Shown here: positions 51,270 to 53,778 of the stretch, in pieces | Layout of the letters: each line of letters begins with the position of its first letter | Position numbering within the stretch: the stretch's first letter is position 1 | DNA from: Phocaeicola faecicola | Lineage (GTDB): Bacteria > Bacteroidota > Bacteroidia > Bacteroidales > Bacteroidaceae | Assembly (NCBI RefSeq): GCF_013618865.1 | Contig: NZ_JABSOE010000031.1 | Coordinates: 1 to 53,778 of the forward strand | Direction: 5' to 3' | Length of the DNA stretch: 53,778 nt | Notes under the pieces: generated by a model | The model's input: only the letters and a program-made list of their open reading frames with translations | What the model was told of the DNA's origin: nothing | The model's database searches: none | Made by a program: the position numbers and the translations under genes

Positions 51270-52370
51270 ATGAGACACTTCTTAAATAAAATATTGGTTC
51301 CGATATTTGGACTTGGTTTAGTAGCTACTTCTTGTAGTGACTGGACAGAATTAGAGCCTAAGTATGCAAAAGACCTGACACAAACAGACAGATCTGAAGA
51401 ATACTACGAAGCATTAAGAGCTTACAAACAATCTGATCACGCCGTAGCCTTTGGCTGGTACGGTAATGTAACCGGTATTGGAGTAAACCTGGAAAACTGC
51501 CTGGCCGGACTGCCTGACAGTGTTGACTTCGTATCACTCTGGGGAGGCTGGAAAGGAATGACTCCAGAAGTACAGAAAGACTTGAAGTTTGTACAGACTG
51601 TCAAAGGAACAAAAGCATTGGCCTGCTGTATTATCATGGAAATGGGTGACCAGATCACTCCGGAAGAGCACAATGCAACCCGTGAAGACCGCCACAGATT
51701 CTGGGGATGGGTAGACGGTGATGAAGAAGCCATCAAAGCTTCTATCGTAAGATTCGCCAATGCCTTTGCCGATACCATCGACAAATACAACCTGGATGGT
51801 TTCGATCTGGACTGGGAACCTTCATACGCACAGCCGTTTGAAACAAATAAAGAAATGTGTAAGAACGGACGTATCAAGATTTTCCTGCAGACATTGATTG
51901 ACCGCGGTTTGGGAGCACGTGCCGGAAAAGGCAAATTACTTGTAATCGACGGTGAACCTGAGCACAGTGAAATTCCGGCAGAAATGGGTAAAGACTTTAA
52001 CTATTTCATCGGACAAGCATACGGTTCATGGGGAGACAGCGATTTGGATGGTCGCTTATCACGTATTATCTCTCACTACGAAGGTGTATTAACTCCTGAA
52101 GAATGTGCGAAAAAGTTCATTGTCTGTGAAAACTTCGAAAGTTACGCACAAACCGGTGGAGTCAGCGGTTACTATGACCGTGACGGAAATGGCCCGTATC
52201 AATCATTGGAAGGTATGGCACGCTGGAAACCCAAATACCAGGATCAGATTTTCTCAAGAAGCGGTGGTGTAGGTACATTCCATATGGAATATGAATACAC
52301 TGTAAGCGGAATGTCTGGAAATTATCCATTCCTGCGCAAAGCCATTCAAATTATGAATCCATCAAAATAA
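51270..52370 (+). CDS. GH18 endo-beta-N-acetylglucosaminidase-like lipoprotein
   Basis: This 366-residue surface lipoprotein is anchored at Cys22 (ATSC). The GH18 signature DxxDxDxE is present as DGFDLDWE, with Asp176, Asp179, Asp181 and catalytic Glu183, so the active site is intact. Family members of this kind (EndoF/EndoH-like) cut the chitobiose core of N-linked glycans. Its place after a SusC/SusD pair and before a DUF1735/LamG protein is like the don locus of B. fragilis. No mannosidases or other trimming enzymes are in the window, so the locus may be selective for releasing and importing intact glycans. The exact glycan type cannot be read from sequence. Confidence 0.85.
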   Translation: MRHFLNKILVPIFGLGLVATSCSDWTELEPKYAKDLTQTDRSEEYYEALRAYKQSDHAVAFGWYGNVTGIGVNLENCLAGLPDSVDFVSLWGGWKGMTPEVQKDLKFVQTVKGTKALACCIIMEMGDQITPEEHNATREDRHRFWGWVDGDEEAIKASIVRFANAFADTIDKYNLDGFDLDWEPSYAQPFETNKEMCKNGRIKIFLQTLIDRGLGARAGKGKLLVIDGEPEHSEIPAEMGKDFNYFIGQAYGSWGDSDLDGRLSRIISHYEGVLTPEECAKKFIVCENFESYAQTGGVSGYYDRDGNGPYQSLEGMARWKPKYQDQIFSRSGGVGTFHMEYEYTVSGMSGNYPFLRKAIQIMNPSK

Positions 52371-52382
52371 TAAGCGGAAACT

Positions 52383-53549
52383 ATGAAGTCTTTATATTCA
52401 AAAATAGGAATCTGGACTCTGGGGATAATGTCCCTGGCGTTCACAGCATGTGACAATGCCGATTACAAGGCTGTCGATAGCGGAATCTATCTGGCAGAAA
52501 CCAACACCAATGCCTTGGTTGGAAAGAAAATCATTTCAAGTGAAGACGGTAGCTACAGTTTTTCAATTACCCCGCGTTCTGTTGGACCAGTGGCAGAAGA
52601 TGTAACTCTCCGTGTAGGTCTTGACCAGAATTTCTTAAACGTGTACAACCAGAGAAACGGAACGGATTTGACATCTGTTCCTGATGACTGGGTTGAGTTT
52701 TCATCCAATGAAGTTGTACTGAAAGCCGGAGAAACATTGGCTTCCAGCATTACCGTAAATGTCAAAGCCCTTTCATCAGAAATGATAGCCAGCGGTAAGA
52801 AATACGTAGTTCCGGTTGGTATCATAGATGCAAGCGGTATGTCAATGATTGCAGATGCCAACTCAATCGTATATCGTCTGGAAAGCCTTCCTATCGCTGA
52901 CGTACCTATTGTCAACTCACGCAACAATATAAAGTTCAACATGCGCCAGGACTATGCTCTTACACAGTGGACTGTTGAATTCTGCGTAAACATGGACTTG
53001 CTCGGACAGAACATTGGACAGTATAACAACCAGGCCATGTTCTCAGCCAGTGCACCTGACGGAATGGACGGTGAAATCTACACCCGTTTTGGTGATGCGC
53101 CGATTAAAGGTAATATCTTCCAGATCAAGAACCAGGGTACTCAGATGAACTCTAATACAGAGTTTGCAATGAATACCTGGTACCACATTGCACTGGTTTG
53201 TGATGGTGCAAACATCTATATGTATATCAACGGCGAATTGGACAACCAGCTGGCTGTAACCGGTAAAGTAACCAACTTGAGCAAAGACAAGTTCCAGTTC
53301 GGAAACACCGATTACCTGAAAGCCAATGCCAAAGTAGCTGAAGTCAGATTCTGGACTATACCTCGTTCACAGACTCAGATCAAGGAAAACATGTATTCTG
53401 TAGATCCGACAACAGATGGCCTGGAAGCATACTGGAAGATGAACGAAGGTTCAGGAAATGAATTTAAAGACTGGACAGGCCATGGTAATAACGCTGTGTC
53501 TAAGGGTAATACTCAGTGGGCAGAAAACGAACGTCTGGATGGTAAATAA
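52383..53549 (+). CDS. DUF1735 plus LamG-domain surface lipoprotein
   Basis: This 388-residue lipoprotein is anchored at Cys23 (FTAC). Residues about 30-160 form the DUF1735 (BT_3987-like) beta domain, often found at the N-terminus of Bacteroides endo-glycosidases. Residues about 175-385 form a LamG/concanavalin-like sandwich with the motif WYHIALVCDGANIYMYINGELD. No catalytic residues are visible, so a glycan- or glycoprotein-binding role beside the GH18 enzyme is likely. It starts 12 bases after the GH18 gene and ends the operon. Confidence 0.85.
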   Translation: MKSLYSKIGIWTLGIMSLAFTACDNADYKAVDSGIYLAETNTNALVGKKIISSEDGSYSFSITPRSVGPVAEDVTLRVGLDQNFLNVYNQRNGTDLTSVPDDWVEFSSNEVVLKAGETLASSITVNVKALSSEMIASGKKYVVPVGIIDASGMSMIADANSIVYRLESLPIADVPIVNSRNNIKFNMRQDYALTQWTVEFCVNMDLLGQNIGQYNNQAMFSASAPDGMDGEIYTRFGDAPIKGNIFQIKNQGTQMNSNTEFAMNTWYHIALVCDGANIYMYINGELDNQLAVTGKVTNLSKDKFQFGNTDYLKANAKVAEVRFWTIPRSQTQIKENMYSVDPTTDGLEAYWKMNEGSGNEFKDWTGHGNNAVSKGNTQWAENERLDGK

Positions 53550-53654
53550 TCCATCGTCATCGTATTCAAATACGAGATGAAAAAACAACCAGATACAAGA
53601 TGGGATTTCAATCGCATCTATCTGAAAACATGGATTAAAAACCTATAACCTAAA

Positions 53655-53689
53655 AGAGGCTGTCTCAAAATAAACTTGAGATGGCCTCT
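53655..53689 (+). terminator. Terminator of the GH18 operon (TGTCTCAAA-family hairpin)
   Basis: AGAGGCTGTCTCAA pairs with TTGAGATGGCCTCT, including two G-T pairs, around AATAAAC, and is followed by ATTGTTT. It is the same hairpin as that ending the rpoC transcript at 88-125, in the same orientation relative to its gene. A smaller hairpin, TCGTAT/ATACGA (53560-53575), lies closer to the stop codon. Confidence 0.75.
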
Positions 53690-53699
53690 ATTGTTTCAT

Positions 53700-53778
53700 C
53701 TCAGATTGGATTCATTCGAATTTTTCTAAAGAGAGAAGTTTATAAGCTTAGTTTTGAAGATTTTATCCTTTCAAACTG
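53700..53778. other. Trailing intergenic sequence
   Basis: I see no gene, promoter match or repeat in these last 79 bases. The region is AT-rich and cut by the window edge. Confidence 0.4.

Overview
The window is a chromosomal segment of a gut-type Bacteroidales bacterium, most likely Bacteroides or Phocaeicola. The support is the housekeeping proteins, several SusC/SusD-type polysaccharide-utilisation loci (PULs), lipoproteins with short lipobox signals, and promoters fitting the Bacteroidetes -7 consensus TAnnTTTG (sometimes with TTTG at -33) instead of sigma70 boxes. I did not see rRNA genes, CRISPR arrays, insertion sequences or prophage genes.

Region 1 (1-14,910, almost all minus strand) is the translation/transcription core. 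Read in the direction of transcription it runs rpsU, a XerC/D-type recombinase, hpf, four tRNAs (Thr-UGU, Tyr-GUA, Gly-UCC, Thr-GGU), tuf, tRNA-Trp, secE, nusG, rplK, rplA, rplJ, rplL, rpoB, rpoC. Terminator-like hairpins with U-runs lie inside this series, between tuf and tRNA-Trp, rplL and rpoB, and rpoB and rpoC.

Region 2 (14,920-21,330) is mixed. On the plus strand are a Xaa-Pro aminopeptidase, a gamma-carbonic-anhydrase-like protein and a maltose/galactoside acetyltransferase-like protein. A minus-strand pair of translationally coupled lipoproteins lies between them: a HmuY-like domain fused to BspA-type leucine-rich repeats, and an alpha/beta-hydrolase.

Region 3 (21,330-39,805) is a starch utilisation system. 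An MFS sugar transporter and a SusR-type membrane-spanning regulator are on the minus strand. Divergent from them are susA (GH13), susB (GH97), susC, susD, susE, a GH133-like debranching lipoprotein and an esterase-GH13 fusion. SusF and a SusG-type lipoprotein amylase are absent. The susA and susB promoters share an 18-bp motif exactly 45 bp upstream of their -7 elements, a candidate SusR operator.

Region 4 (39,840-45,710) holds a GH20 beta-hexosaminidase, a two-domain lipoprotein of unknown function, a DUF3109 cysteine-rich protein and gpmI.

Region 5 (45,711-53,778) starts with an 862-bp AT-rich noncoding stretch. It leads into a four-gene operon (SusC-like, SusD-like, GH18 endoglycosidase-like lipoprotein, DUF1735/LamG lipoprotein) resembling the Bacteroides fragilis don N-glycan locus. 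The leader contains a good minus-strand promoter and a minus-strand terminator-like hairpin about 100 nt apart. This predicts a DonS-like cis-antisense RNA, the most interesting unproven signal here together with the sus operator motif. The same GAGGCTGTCTCAAA-type hairpin closes both this operon and the rpoC operon at the other end of the window.
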